Shown: positions 13,635-28,600 of the stretch, in pieces | How the letters are laid out: the number at the start of each line of letters is the position of its first letter | Position numbering within the stretch: the stretch's first letter is position 1 | Source of the DNA: Lagopus muta | Lineage: Eukaryota; Chordata; Aves; Galliformes; Phasianidae | Assembly (NCBI RefSeq): GCF_023343835.1 | Contig: NC_064447.1 | Coordinates: 2,542,001-2,606,000, forward strand | Direction of reading: 5' to 3' | Length of the DNA stretch: 64,000 nucleotides | Program-made: the position numbers and the translations under genes | Notes under the pieces: model-generated | What the model was told of the DNA's origin: nothing | Seen by the model: only the letters and a program-made list of their open reading frames with translations | Databases searched by the model: none

Positions 13635-16600
13635 GAAGCAGCAAACATGCTGCATCTGATGCAGAACAGGCTGAAGGAGGAGGAACAACGCCTGCTTAAG
13701 AGTGGAAGTAAGTGGGATTTCTTCCCTGGGTTCATTGGCAGAAAAATTATGTGCTATGTACTTGATGTATGAATATGCCCAAACAAGCCTGAAGCATGGG
13801 GACATGGGATGGATGACAGAGTCAACAGGTGTATAAGAAAAAGTGGAGTGATAGTAACTATAAAAGGACAGCCATGAAATAGGGAACCTGACTTCTGTGC
13901 AGGGCTGTAGATGCTGCACCTTGCAAGTGGTGCCTGCAGTGCTGAGAGGTGAGAGCAGTCCCTCTCTACACACGCTGTGCAATTGCAGCAGGCAGGCAGA
14001 TGCTCCATTTTATTACTTGCTATCCTCCGAGCCCCTCAGGCTGTGGATGAAGGCCAGCACAGTAGAACTAATGAAGAAGCATTGCTAACAGCCTTGGTCA
14101 GAGGATTGTGCCCATTGAGATGCTGGTGTTGGCAGGCAGCCTCATTGCTCTGTGGGACTGCCTGGCTGCCCTGTGGTAGACACATGCTGGTCTAAACCAG
14201 AGTGTAAGTTCCTCTGCCGCCTTGGATGTGGAGCTGGCTGTGTTTGGAGTAATTCTTTGTGATGTATCTATCAGAACATCATGTTCACAGGTGAAAAGGC
14301 TGCTTGTAATTCTCTCTGCCATTACAAATCATCCAAGTGTGAGCCACATCTGCCTGCTCCCATTTCTTTGGTTTTAGTGTACCTGCAAATTGTGAATGCA
14401 ATTAAAATCTGAGGTTTTCCTTTTTCTCTAAACTTACTTCTAATTAATTAGAGTTCTAGCTGAAGAACAGAAGGGAATAATAACCTCCTGAGATTTTGCA
14501 GAGAGCTAACAAACCAGATTTTGCTTCTTCCAAGTCAAGCGTCAGCAGAGTTCACCATTAATTACCCCTGTGAATTGAAAATTGCAGCATGTGCATTTTT
14601 ATGTTGTAGTGAAAAAAGTAAGAGGAGGGTTGATTCTCAGAATCAGAGAGAGAGCTTATGCTAAAACTGGGCAAGGACATCAGAGTTATGCTTTGTAGTT
14701 TGTTTGTGGGCAGATGTGTTCTGAGCACGCTTGTGGAAGAGGAAATTTGTTCATCTCTGACCGTCTTTCATCTCATCTCCTTATGCCAGTGCAGTAAAAA
14801 GAGAGGTTTTGTTTGAAACAGAGGATTCATAATATAAACTACAAGAATGTGGAGTTGTTTCCAGGATCTACCTGAATGAAAAAAGCCAGGTCCTGCTGTG
14901 GGACAGTTTCCAAGTTCAAGAGGGAAGAACATTTATCATCAATAATTAGCAATGTGAACGCTGTGAATGTGAACATTTCCCAATCTTTTTCCTTGTCAGT
15001 GGATTTTCACTTGGAAAACTCTTTGGTCATTTTTTATCTCTGAAATAATACAAACCTTATCCTTCAGCAAGTTATCTGGCTGTACCTAAGAACACGCTTA
15101 TGACTTCTAATGATCTATACCAATATTGCCTTAATATCTTCATGCGAGTACTGTATGGACAAAAGCAATGTTTCTTCCAGTGATAGGAGCAACAGGAGCC
15201 TGGTTTTCAGTGCAGACTGATTCATTTGTTGTCCCATCACCTCGGTAGGTCGTCATCTTCCTAAGATGCAGCCTGCTGTTACCTGTGGAGCTGCAGGGGT
15301 GTAAGTGGGGCCTTGCATTTGGCTGTTTTCCCAGCAGTGAACCTGGAATGCAGCTTCATTGCTGGATGTTGTAAAGTTAATTTATTGAATGCTGTAAAAC
15401 TAGCTGAGATCCCCATTAGCTAACATAAAAGTATCAGGACCAAATCGTGCCTTCCTCAAAGGCCAACCCCACTCTCCTCACTGTTGAAGCGATGTCCTGT
15501 GTAGAATTTAAAACCAAGAGATTTGTTTGGAGAAAACCATGCAAAGGTAAGTACCCTGAATGGCACAGTGCCATCTCAGTGAAGAACCCTGAGCTCCTTG
15601 TGACAAGAAAAACTACATTTTACATGAGAGGAAAGAGAGAAACAGCAGCAGAATGAGTGCAGCATCTCTGGTGCCTCAGAGGCTGCTTGGGACATTTGCA
15701 CTGGAAATAGAGAGCACTGCATGGGCTGGAGTTGCTACAGTGCAGGGCTCCCAGGAATCAGTGATTTTATCAGTGAGTGCTGTGAGCAGCAGATGCAGCG
15801 TGGGAGCGGTGTAAGGCACAACAGAAGTACTTATACCTTAGTGCATCTATGTGGTGAGACTTTTGGGGCATGTGCCTTCTTCTTGTGCACAGAGGGAAAG
15901 GGAAGGTTCTCATTACACTTTGCCCTTGAGAGCTCCAAAGCACTTAATGAGGCCCTTCAAGCAGCATAGGCTGGAGTCTGGTGATAAATTTATTACCATT
16001 AACTGATAAAAGTCAGTGTTCATTCTGTCCCTGTAAGCACCCTCACCTTTGCATACCTCTGTAATCAATACAGTCGTCTTATTGTCTGAATCCTTTGACC
16101 TTATCTGCTGCTAATTTGGCAAGAAGGGCTGCAAATTAACAGCGCCTTTCTCTGTGGAACAAGTTGCAGGGATTCTGGGCAGCCCTCAGCTTACATTCAG
16201 CCTCAGCTAACACCAGAGAAACCTGCATGGTATTTAATGCAAGGAAGAGCTGTGCAAGGTCGGCTGAGTTGTGTTAGACGGGCTATGGACGTGTTGGGGT
16301 ACTTGAATAAGATTTGCAGCAGTGTTTAGCACGGCTTTTTTAGCACGCATGGTAAATTGTCTTTCATTTTTCACTGGGCATCTTTGTAAAACAACTCAAC
16401 AAAAAAAAATACAGAAAAGCACTAAGTTACATGGAAAAAAGCTTGGATGGAGATGCTGAACTCCAGATACAGATGCAGCTTTGAGCAGCATTTGCTGATG
16501 GAAATCTGTGCGGTGAAGCAGTTGCAGCAGTACAGCAATGTGTTTTGCCAGTGCCTGAGCCTTGGGGCCTGGTGTCACCATGGCTGGAGGGGCAGGGACT

Positions 16601-19600
16601 CTGGGAATAGATGAGACAGTGCAAAAACTGTTGGTAGAGCAGGTGTAGAGATGTGAAGTGTTGCTGTGCTAATGGTGTGATGTGAGAGGAGAGGGACCAG
16701 GAAGGCCGCAGGCTGCAGCACACAGTCAGTATACTTTCTTTCATATTCACCTTAGGCTGAAAAAACCCCAGTGTTTGCTGAGCAAAAAGTAACAAGTGAA
16801 CCTTGCTCTAGGCTGAAATACATTTCTTCAGACTAGTCTTAGAATCATGCCATAGAATCACAGAATGCCCTGGGTTGCAAAGGAGCACAATGCTCACCCA
16901 GTTCCAACCCCTGCTGTGTGCAGGTCGCCAACCAGCAGCCCAGGCTGCCCAGAGCCACATCCAGCCTGGCCTCGAATGCCTGCAGGGATGGGGCATCCAC
17001 AGCCTCCTTGGGCAACCTGTTCCAGTGTGCTTCCTTCCCTGTTCGACTTGACAAGCAAACTCTTTTTTGACAAGCAAGCAGTGTGTGCCTGGATCCTATC
17101 ATCTTACTCAGTGGAACGGAGCAAATAGATGCTAGGCTTTGGGTAGCAGATCACATGGCACTGTTGCAGTGTGGTGATGCACTGAATCCCTTGTAGTCTT
17201 TCCACTCCAGAAGTGATGCCTTAAAAACTGATGGCTGCTGAACATGGAGTGCTCGTCACCCTGTAGCAGAGCAGTGAGCTGCCAAGTACTAAAAACATGC
17301 ATCTCCTAAGGGAAGACTGCAATTGGTGCACAGCTATCTTGCCTCTTGCTCATAAAATAATTGCAAATTCACATTTAATTTAATGGTGCTCTGAGGGGTT
17401 CTTGGCCTTTGAGATTGTTAGAAACTGTTATGGTGACTGAATATGACCCCTCTGTAAAACTGGTCAAAAATGATCTTAGCTCCTTGTTCCTGTGCCAAGA
17501 CTCCAAATCCCAGGTTGAACGGGAATTGTTTTCAATGATTTTAGGTTGAACGGGGGATTGTGTTCAGTGATTTCAGGTGACAGAGACCTATTGCTCCCCT
17601 CAGCAGTGTAGCTATCTATGCTGTTTAAAATGTGAGATTGGGCTCAGTAGCAATAAGCCATTTTAAAATAATAGAGATGTAAGAAAGGGCACTTGGAGCT
17701 AACTGTGCATCCCACTGCTGGGTATTTGCTGGGATGTTGTGCTCAATTTTCATGCCTTAAGGTCTGAACATGCACCCTTACTGCTGAAGTTGGTAGGAGG
17801 ACCTCAATCAGTCCTGCCACCAGCAAGGTGACTTCTCAGAGATGAGCATTTTGTGCTAAGGACAGAAGAAGTTCCCTACTGAAATGTGTGTATCAAAGCA
17901 TTGCTTTCTGTAGCAGAAATGCTAAGTCAGGACTTAAAGCAGTGATTGAGCACCTGTGGGAAGGCAGGGCCAGCTCAGGGGAGCTCAGGTGCATGCAATG
18001 TATTGAGTGACTGGAAGGGCTGGGGCCAGGATCCACCCCTTCTCAGCCCTCATTTAAGGGTTGGCAGTGGAGGTGAGGATATTTGCTGGAGATCCCTGCC
18101 TACCTGAGGCCTTTCAAAGGTGATTAGACTCTTTTCTTTGTTTCTGTGCTCACAGATGCTGCATTTCGGCCTATCCTCATTTGTTGCAGCCTCTGACTTT
18201 GCTACCCCACTGTCACTGCTGTGCTGTCCATCACATTGTAGCATTGCACTTTCTGTTGGAACTGCAGAGGTGTGAGTGTTCAGGCTGGCAGTCGCAACTG
18301 ACTTCTCTGGGTATGGTGAGATGTGAATGTGGCTTTGGTGAGCTGAAGTGTTCAGGTGGGAACTGCACATCAATCCTTTTGGTTGCAGTAAAGCCTGAAT
18401 CCATTTCTTTTCTTTTTTTTTTTTCTTTCCCCTGATCTAAAACTTCATATTACTTATTAAATGTATTTCTGTAAGGATCAAATGACTTTGCAGGTTACAT
18501 TTAATCGTTTAAAACTCGTATGATCAGTCCATGTATCTGCCGTGAGTTGTTCTGAACACAGTAGGTGTGCTTTGAAACAAAAGGCATCTTCTGAGGTTCG
18601 TGCCTCTCAGCTGTGACAGGATGTGCTTTCTGTTAGCCTGGTGCAGAGGGAGGTGTCCCTGCCTACAGCAGGGGTTGGAGGTGATCTTAAAGGTCCCTTC
18701 CAACCCAAACCATTTTGTGATTCGGTGGAATTTAGTTGACTAAAAGCCACCTTTATGATGTGAAAATGCTGAAATCTAAGGCAAGAGGAGTTTAAGGTCG
18801 CAGTGTGTTCTTTCTTGGGTAGTCAGATATCCTACCAATGTGCTCTGTGCAGTAGAGAGGTCCCTGCAGTGGGGAACTGGGCCAAATGCAGTTTGTGGGG
18901 CATTTCTTTGGATTGTCCTTTCATATCAAAATACAGGAGCTTGTTAAAGCACCAAGCTAAAGCTTTAGTAAGCTGCCAGCATTGGCCTGAATTTGGGCAC
19001 GTGGATTGCTGGGTTACAGTGTATTGCTGAAAGTCAAACAATCTCCGCATACAGCCATGCAAATCTCATAATCCAGCTACCTTAGAACATGTTCTGCACA
19101 TCACGTACTAGTGTGTGGGAACTGCAAGTCCTGTGCTTTATTATCCTCTGTCTTTATACTGGTGCTGAGAAATCTGCATTTTCTCCATGAGGAACATTCC
19201 TTGTCTTCCTTTCTATTGCTCAGTGTTGCGCAGGGGTTGTCACCTCTCCTGAAGCAGCAGGTTGTTTTTTTCCTGTACATTATGAAGTGAAATGTTCTAA
19301 ATGGTCCCTTTTTTTCCTATCTTTCTTTTTTTTTTTTTTTTTGATCCAGCATATTTTGGTGCAAACACAGCATACTGGGCAAATACAACGAGGACGATGG
19401 GGTGAGGGAATCCTATACTGCTGTATGCAGGACGGGTCACTCAGAGCATTGGACCAACCTGCTGTTTCAGCCCATTAGGAAGCCTGGGCTCAGCTTGCTT
19501 TCATCCTGTGTATTTAAATACGTTTTTAGTTATGTTCTCTGCTTCTGTGTCCCTGGTGATGTGGCCTGGTGCTGTTGTACCCTGCTGCATGCCAGGCAGA

Positions 19601-22600
19601 GCTGGACTGGGTGCTGGGACCCAGAGCCAACTGTCACAAAGCACCAGGTTAGAGCAATGCATTGATTTTGTTGCAGTGAGAGGTTCTCTCTGTCTGTCCA
19701 GGTGTGGGCAGAGGAGGCTCAGGATCATAGGCTGTTGCTGGATTTGCCTTTGCAGTTCTGGCTTCTCTGTTCCTGCAGCCCACCTTCACTATGGTGAAGC
19801 TCCATGTTATGCTCTGTGCTGCACAGTTCAAGGCTGCTCAGAGAGCCCCAACTCTTAAGCTCCATAACAAGATTTGTTCCCAAGTCCCAGCACAGCTGCA
19901 AATATGGTGCGCTGCATTTACACACTGATAGTTCACCTGGTGACCCTTCTCTTCATTTTTACTGCAAGGTAATGAAGGATTTGCAAAGCATGTGAGTGAA
20001 AGCAGGTGTTGATGTGACCTGGTATGCACACTGGGAGAGCTGAGTGCTGGAGCTGAGGTACCAGTGTGCTTCTGGGGGCTGCCAGCAGTCCTCTGCTTCC
20101 TAAATGTGGGCTGAATGCAGAGAGCTGCAGCCTGATTGCTGGCTGAGGGGAGTTAAAGCATCCGAGGCAGCAGAGGAAAAGGATAAAAGCAGTAGGGTAA
20201 GAAGGGGGCTTCAGAGGAGCAGAGAAACTGAGTGAAGGAAGATTGGTTGTGGGGAAAAAAAGCTGTGCTGAAGCCATTTCCTTTCATAAAGCAGCAGCTT
20301 GAGGCCCTCTGGCCATCGATTCTGTCTTTGCAGTAGGTACCACTTCCATCTCAAAGCGCTGCTCACCATGGGATCTCACTGCTGGGCCTGCTTTCCAATG
20401 GAAAGGTGCTGTGAGGAATTACATAATGAGCAGAGCTTCCTTTTTGCAAGCTGAGCTGGGTGAGAAATGGCACAGCTGAGTGAGAGAGAACTCTTCTGCA
20501 TACGGCAAAGGGGTGATGGCAGATCCATTCCTGTCCTTGTCATCTTACCCTTGTCTGAAGGGAAGTATGTCTTGCGTGTTTTCTCTGAGAGCTGTTTGCC
20601 ATAAATGGTTACAAAATCAGTTTCCTGAAAAACACAATGGAAAATCAAAGCCCTGGGTTGGTCGAGCTGTGCCTCACCCAGTGCAGAACGGCATCGCGGT
20701 GCCTCTGCAGGGCGAGGGCTCCAGGTCCTGTCCCCAGAGGCTGCTCACTGCATTGTCACTTTGGTTGCTGCCAGACAGCAGCAGCTCCATTAGCCCACGC
20801 TCAGCTGGCAGCTGGGGAGAGCCAGGTGAGAAGGAGGAAGTGCTAATGGGGCATGCATGGTGCTCTGCAATGGGCACAGCAGTCATAGGGCCCCAGGCAG
20901 CATCCTCAGCTCCAGGTGGTAGGGCTGAGAAACAGGAGGAGCAGATGTGATGTAATCTGGAGAAAGGGGTTAAAAGAAGCCCAAAAGAAGGGAGGAGAGC
21001 GTGTCAGTCATAGTGCTGATGAAGGTCTGCACAGGATGTGGCCCTGAATCCTTTCTTTAGGCCATGTGTGGGTCTTCCCAAGGGGGTTGCCTGAACAAAA
21101 CCTGGCTTTCCTGAATACCAGCAGGCAGAAGCAGCATTCAGGTCACACAGTGATTCGATCACCTGCCAAAGAAGAAAGTGCAATGCAAACAGAAATTGTA
21201 GCTAGTGCTGTTGGAGCCTTGAAGTTGTACCAGGGTATCAAATATTATCTCTTGCTATATTTTGTCATTAACTTAATATTGCAATGAAAAAAAAAAAGGG
21301 AAAAATGTATGATATTTGTGTATTGCCTGATAATTAAGTGTCGCAAGGATGTACCAGCCCATCGCTGATCACAATTAGTTATTTCCATTTTCAGCTCAGC
21401 CGTGTGTAATTAGGTGTACTTAGGAAAGATTTGTGTTCTGTAAACAATGAGCAACTTTTGGAGTGCTGACTTCACACCCAGTCCTGCTGGCTTTGTCACA
21501 GCACCACGGATCCCTTGAGGCCCTGCAGAGCACTGCTTACTGGAGCATCACCCCATGTGTTTCTAACCTATGGTTAAGTGAAAGGCAAAGAGTCCAAGGA
21601 GACCTTTTTGGTATCGCTAATGGCAGGCTGAAACAATAGGAGATGTATCAATGAGTTCCAAAAGCTTTTAGAAGACTTTCATTCAGAAACTCAGCTTCTG
21701 CAATATCTCCTCCTGATGGTATGTATGGCTCATACTCTGAAAGTGTGTTGAGAACATTGCCTTTGGCATGATCTGAGGGTGGTCTCAAGACAGTTGTTAA
21801 TACTGTACACTCTGTTCATCTCAACTTCTTTGGCACTTCTGTATGAAGATATCTTCCTTAGTGAGGATGTGGAAGCTGGCTGTTCCCCTGCATGTGTCAG
21901 CAGAGCTGTGTTCTGAACAAAGAGAGCGTTAGCATCTCTGGTATGCAACTGCAATTCTGGGCTGTTGTGGATTGCTTTGAACAATGTGTATCCTGCTTTT
22001 GTTTTAACCAGATAATGATGATTCTGACGTGGAGATCCAGGATGATGAAGGCTCTGACAGTGAAGTGGAGGACAGGCAGCTCAGGAAGCAGCACATGGCA
22101 TTGGAGATGCTAGTGCCAGGTACTTCCTCCTCTCCTTCCCTGCCTTTATTCAAAAGGACTTGCTCAAAGTATCTGAGTAACCTTAGATATAAAAGACAGT
22201 TATCATTCAAGGGCATTGGCTCTGCTCTGTTTTTGTGTGCTGTAAGTGGTCAGTGTCGTGTGGAGAAAATGTAATACTTTCAGGGAGCAAATTAAGGAGG
22301 CTTTACTGAAGGAAATAAAAAAAAAGGGAGAATAATCCTTCCTTGGTATTGCCTTCCAGGTTCAGAAGTAGCTTTGCACAAAGCCTTAGCAAGGTATTAA
22401 TATTTCTCATGGCAAAGCATTCATTTCCCTCCAGGTGTAGACGTTACCTATGGTAGGGTCATCTTCAAAATGAGACCTTTAGTGAGTCTGTAAAGCCTCC
22501 TGCACTGACAGCCGTGGGCACAGCACCCCTGAGTTACTTCTGCCAGGGAAGGACATCTGACTTCTGTTGCTATTGTGCACAGTGGAACTTCAGCCTCTGG

Positions 22601-25600
22601 CTGCTGATTCCCACAGAGCCCAGATCAGGAGCAACTCAGAAAAATAACAGACTGAGGGTCTGTCTTGCACTTATATGGAAGAAAGAGAAACCAGAAAATC
22701 AAGTTATTTTGTAGTGGTGCTCTTGTTGGCTGTGAATGATTCTGAGCATCAGCAAAAGCCTCTCTGGGCTCTGGATGAAGCGCCAGTGTGGGTAATTTCA
22801 TGTGCCACTACTTCTGCTAGAACTTACTGCTTGGATAGGCTGCAGATGTGCTTTCTGCTCTCCTCTTTCTTATTGAGACCAGAGCAGGAACCTGAAATTC
22901 CCAAATCAATACAATTCAAGCACTTTTATCCACATTTCTGCTTCTCATAACGATTGAAAATTCTTAAGAAGTGCCAGAAGCCCTCATATGGGTGAACAGC
23001 TTTTACAGTTTCTCAAAGAAAAGTCTGTACGCTGCTTTTAGGGCTGGCTGTAGCTGCCTGTGATGCCTCTCCTGAGCAGGCATTCCAACAGAGCAACCAG
23101 ATGCTGGCTGCAGCTTCTGTGGGTCTCTTCCTGATCTTCCATAAGCTGCTTCTGCCATGTGATTATCCTCTGGCTTTTGCACGTTCTCCATTTGCAGCTT
23201 GCTAACTACTTGGTGGCCGTGCTGATCTTTGCTCACTGTGTCTTTGTGTAATTTGGAAGTATCCCTTGGCTCTGTCCTCTTTTTGCTTCTCACCTTCTAT
23301 GAACCAGCTCCAGATGAGCTTCTGGCTTCTGAGATGCCTTCTGCACAGTTCACCCAGGAGGAGAAAGGCTGCATTCTCTCATTTTAACTCACTGCATTTC
23401 AGTCCTACTGTGCTCCAGCACAGTCTGTACTGGCAGGGGTGGATGCAAACATAGTTAGACTTAGGGGAAGCATTATCAGCTTGCTTTTCTGCCTTGTTGA
23501 GTCAAAGCTTTCCTTCCAGAGCGCCAGCCTGATCCAGACAAGCAGCTCCAGCCTTAGGTACAGGCTCCCATCTGCTTCTTTCTGTGTAAATGGGCTCTTC
23601 TGGTCCTTCCTCAGCAGTGAGGTGCTGTGTTTGACTGTGACCCTCACAAACTGAAGTGCTGGAGACAATGTGAGAACCTGAGATTAATGTCAAGGTGCTT
23701 CAGCTTCTTTGTCAAATAGAGCCTGAACATTTGTCGTTAAACACACAGTCTGTACGTGTCCTTCAGCACAGGTAGTTTCCATTTAAAATGCATTTAAGGC
23801 AGCATAATAAGAACACTATTTTTATTAATTACCACTTTTTCTCTTTGCTTAAGCTCGAGAGATTCCAATCGCTTTCTTTTGAAGGATTGTCTTGTTATAC
23901 AGCTCAGAAGCATCACTTTGTTTGTTCTCTTGCTGCAAAGAAACAGACTGCTGCAGTCAGTTCCTGTGATGTGATTCAGTTTTATATCTCTAATTAACAG
24001 GTTATTAGGTACTCTTAGAGAAGACTTCCTCCTGCTGTAATAAGAGGGCAGGTATTCCAATGTGTTTCACCATTAGAGGAGCAAGATTCATAGGGAGAGA
24101 TAATCACTCTCATTAGGCCACTTGGTATAATTGAGGAAAAGTCAACATAGTTTCTCTCTCAAGTCCTTTCAGCAGGACTGTCTAAATGCAGTCACATTCA
24201 AACTAAATGCAGCTCTGACAGTATCGCTCCTGGTTTTATTCTTTTGCCAATTAAAAGACTTGAAGGTATAGGATTTAGTCTCCCATGGAGCAGAAAAGAG
24301 CATGAGCTGGAGGAGACATGACAGGCTGCCAGCTCTTGTACACAGAGAAAATCAAACCTTTATTTCCCATGTACAAAGAGGAGCAGACTGGTTAGGCAGG
24401 GAGTTGAAATGGGCTATGGAGCCTTCATCTCCACTGAATTTAAATCTTTACACTGATTCTCCAGTGCAGCAAGTCCAGCTTTAGGAAGCCAGGAAGGCTT
24501 CTGTACAAGGAGATAACAAGCATGTGAGTGACAGCAAAGGGCTGGGAAGAGAGTCACCAAAGTGGGAGGTGCTGGACAGCTTGTTTTCATACAGCCAGAA
24601 TCGTTAAGGTTGGAAAAGACCACAAGGATCATCACATCCAGCCATCAGCATCGTGTGCCCACTGACCACTCCTCAGTGCCACATCCCCCCGGCTCTTCAG
24701 CACCTCCAGGTGACTCCCCCACCCCTGGGCAGCAGTGCCAGCACCCCACACTCTTTCTGAGAAGTGCTTCCTCATATCCAACCTGGTACACAATTACAGG
24801 CAAGTCTCCTTGATGTGACTTCCTGAATAAATCCATGTGTTGCTAATCGTTTGCTTTAATAAGTAAAAGAGTGTGTTGATTTGTCATCTGCATCTTTTAA
24901 TTAGAGTACAGTAAATGTGAATAAAAATTTGCATCCAGTTATTCTCTCTGGCTGTAGATAAGTGAGGCTGTAATGCAAGCAAAATTGCAGGTGCTTGAGC
25001 TGCTGAGGTCAAACTGTGAGTTAGTGCTGGTGTTTGGAATAAGACTCAGTTTTGTCAGGGAGCCAGGGAGAAAGGGGATCTTGCAGTGTTACAAGATCTT
25101 AACCATCTGCAATGCAGACAAGCCTCTTCCCTGAAGCAAGGCATAGGCCAGTGCTTTGGAGCAGCATGGTTGTTCACATGCAGATGGTACAGGTGCCTGG
25201 GAGACAAATGCAGAGCCTTGTCCTGGGGATGTAGAAACTACCATGCTGGGTTTTTCTAAGAACCTATCCAATCTCCCCTTGAATTAAAGTGGATTTTACA
25301 GTGATGTTGCAATTACATATGCAGATCCATCTTTTCAGTCTCATTCATCTGGAGGTCTGAAGCACAGTGTGGAACCATGAGCCAGAGACAGCACTGGCAC
25401 ACACACTGAGCTTGGAACGAGGTAGGCACTGGAAGTGTTACTGAATGGAAGAGAAGGGATTAGTGCTGTGCCTATCTACAGCATCCTCCATGCTGCCAGG
25501 GCCTTCAGCTCCCACAGATCACTCATCCAAATGTTGTTTCCCTTTGTGGTGTCAGTTCTGAGGAGCAGTATTGTCATGTTAGGGCTACGGAGACCGTTCT

Positions 25601-28600
25601 GTATCTGAGAGCTTCAGCTCTCTTTGATCTTTCTTGGAAGAAAACAGCTTTATCAAGTGCTGAATGTTGCTCTGCAAATCATCTTCCCACAAGCAGGGAG
25701 AGCTTCTTACCTTCACAGGAGTGACCAGAGGATCAGCGTGATAATGAAGAGCTGCAGGCAGATTATTAGTGAGCCTGCTTGCGAGTGAACAGATAAAAGC
25801 CTGTGAAAACCTGCAGTGTTTAATGCACTGAGAATGAATGTGTCAGGAGGCAGCAGAGAAGAGAAGATTTTTTTTTTTAAGAAAGCCAGGTGCACCTCAT
25901 TGGAAGGAGTGGAAGCAAATATACAGCAGTCAAAACAGAGGGATGGGCAGGGAGAGTGACCCACAGACATGGGCTTGCAATTGCCAGCTGCTCCGTGCCT
26001 GTGGGGCTTTCCAGACCTGGAGAGATGGATCTCAGAGAGGCGATGTGTGCAGAGCAACACGTCTGAAGCATGCTGCTTCTGTGGCAGAAAGTGTTTTAGC
26101 TTCCCTGGCCTACTTCTTAAGCTTCCCTTGGTGATGATTAAGTAGGAGCTGGCTGCAGAGAGAGGGCTAGAACCAAAGATAGATTGTGTGCTGGGTGAAG
26201 GCCACAGGGATGAATTTGCCCTCACTTTTTTCAGAGGGAATGGGAACTTTGTCAAAGCAGCAAGAAATCCTCCCTGGAGAGTCTGCACAGTCCTGCTCCA
26301 AATGCCTCCTCAGCTCACAAAGTCCTGATCTGTTCTCAGTGGAAGTGGTCAGACTTGTGGCAGTTCTCTCCCCAGCTCATAACTATGTTCAGGCTTCTGC
26401 TGCTGAATTTCTAGAGCTCTTTACTTCCCTCCAGCCTCCTCCAGTGCACAGAAGCTAGGGGCATGCAGTTGGTGGGAAGGAGGACTGATGGTTTCAGTCA
26501 CAAATATGCAAGAGCTGCCTGCTCCTTACTTGGTGCCTTTCTGCATTCAGTTCCTGTGGATGTCACTTCTTTGAAAAAACATACATTAAATCTTAGTTGT
26601 ATTTCTTTCCTTCTCTCAGTTCCTAAAGGAAATTACAGTTTTAAGTCCAAAATCAATATATGCATGCATTTATCTTTACAAACAAGAGATGGTCAACAGT
26701 TCTGCAGGTTTTCTCAATGTGTTGTGTTCTTGGCTTTAGTGGAAAGGGATTCTGTTGGGAAAAATGTGCTGTAGCCCACTGCAATTGTCCAGGCATTGTT
26801 GACACATGTGATTCCAGCCCTGATCTCTCAGCCCCTTCCATACAGGGAGAGCTGCCTCTTGCTGCCATGCAGCTTGGTGCAGGATGCGGTTTCCTCTTTC
26901 ACTGTTCCCATAACTCCCCCCAGTCAGCATGTTCAGCAGCAGCAATGAGGGTATCAACAAATTCTGTCCTTGGGAACATCACAAAGTGTGATTTGACTCT
27001 TACTGGGGCTTCATCAGGTCAAAGAGGAGGGAGAACTGTCAGCACTGTTTCAGGAGCCAGGGGATCTGACTGCAGTGCTCTGAGGAAACTCGTCTGGGAA
27101 GGAAGAACACCAACACAGCAGCTCTTGTCATCTTAATGCATTTCTGTGCAGACCTCTGTAGTTCCTATCATCCAGGTAAGGGTCTGCAAAGTGTTTGTTT
27201 GCTGATGTGGCAGCTGCTGGATAGGCTCATGCAGCTGAAGAAAGTGGAACAGCCAAGTGTTTTGGGCACCACTGAAAAGGGGCTTCAGTTTGGAATTCAT
27301 GGAACTGAATTTGTCGTAACTTGAAGTGGAAGTCGCTCCCATTATCATCATCATCTCCCAGCAGAGATGTCTTTGGCCGTGTGCTTTGTGTCATCAAACC
27401 TTTGTGCTTGCTGGGATGGAGGAGGTGTGTCTGTATGCTTTCAGCACTATTATGGCCACTGCAACACTGGGCCTAGAGGAGAAGGAGGAGGGGTTGTAGG
27501 GCTGAAATAATGGGGTTGAGGCAGGTGATTCCCTTCCAAGCTGATTTTCTTTTCATGGAGGGTGTAAGAAATAGAAATACACTCATCCTACAGCAGCAGC
27601 TGTAGCGTGCTTCATTCATCACTGTGCCTTAGCAATGCTTGGAAAATGCTGCTGAGATCAGGGCCTGCTGCTGAGGGCTAGGATGCATAGGAGGGCAGTT
27701 CCCAGAGGGTGCATGGATCAGAAAGGTCAGCTGAAAGACTTATCCTGATTTTCTTGGTGAAGCTGGGAGCTAGAGGGAATCATAGAATCACCAAGGTTGG
27801 AAAAGACCTAAAAGATCATCCAGTCTAACCGTTCACCTATTCCCAATAGCTCCCACTAAACCATGTCCCTCAACACAACATCCAGCCTTTAAGGGAGCTC
27901 ACAGTAGAAATCTGCATTAAGAGTGGGAAGCAGATCTCCAAAGTGGAGGCAGAAGTTTCAGCTGTAAATCTGCCTTCCCCTCATGGTGGGTTTCCAGGTT
28001 AAGTTCCTTGCCAGGCACAGGGTTAACACGTACCCACCACTGGGTAAGAAGACATACATCATTCCAGTCCTGTGGATCCATAGTAGGCAGCTGCCCAGGT
28101 AGTGCAGTGGTGAGCATCACGTGCAGAGGAAGAGTGGCAGAAGGCTTAGAATCGTGAGTGCACGTTCACTTCTGATCCTTGATAGCTCAGTGGCTGTTGT
28201 ACTGTGATTGGATTTGAATCCAAAGGTGCAGTGAATTACAGTCTGTTCATTATGAGCATTTTACCTAATTATCACTTTGTACAGCCTGTCCCAGCTGAAT
28301 TCACATTGTCTGTAAGCCAACATAAGAGGCTTTCACCTGCCTGGAAGCTGCATGAGCCTCTGGCCAGAGCGGTGCAGCACTAATGCCACAGCAAGCTGAG
28401 CCCAGCTAAACAGAGCCCTGCACATTTCAAGTGCCAAACAGCCCCGTGGCTGCCAGCTCTGCCTGGGGCAGGCAGACATGCTGCTGTTCCTTCCTCCCCT
28501 CCAGCACACGGGGCGATGCACTGTGGCCGTCTGTTGCTTCATGCTTCCACACACACAGATGTGGAGTTTGATGTCTGAAAGCTCAAACAGGGCTCCCACC

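Larger units (their letters stand above)
13708..22011 (+). other. CLUAP1: CLUAP1 intron, 8.3 kb
   Basis: The donor is GTAAGT at 13708 and the acceptor is 'ttttaaccag' ending at 22011. It contains CR1 fragments near 16841 and 18640, a tandem duplication at 17512, and homopolymer runs at 19326 and 21287. I see no convincing coding exon or RNA gene. Confidence 0.8.

Noticed and set aside
15447-15546. Possible cryptic exon ending in a perfect AAAG|GTAAGT donor
   Set aside because: The peptide does not match CLUAP1, which reads directly from the exon at 13707 to that at 22012 in phase, and no convincing acceptor precedes it.
25713-26288. 191-codon open frame on the minus strand inside a CLUAP1 intron
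   Set aside because: It shows no recognisable homology, and the composition is typical of intronic DNA.
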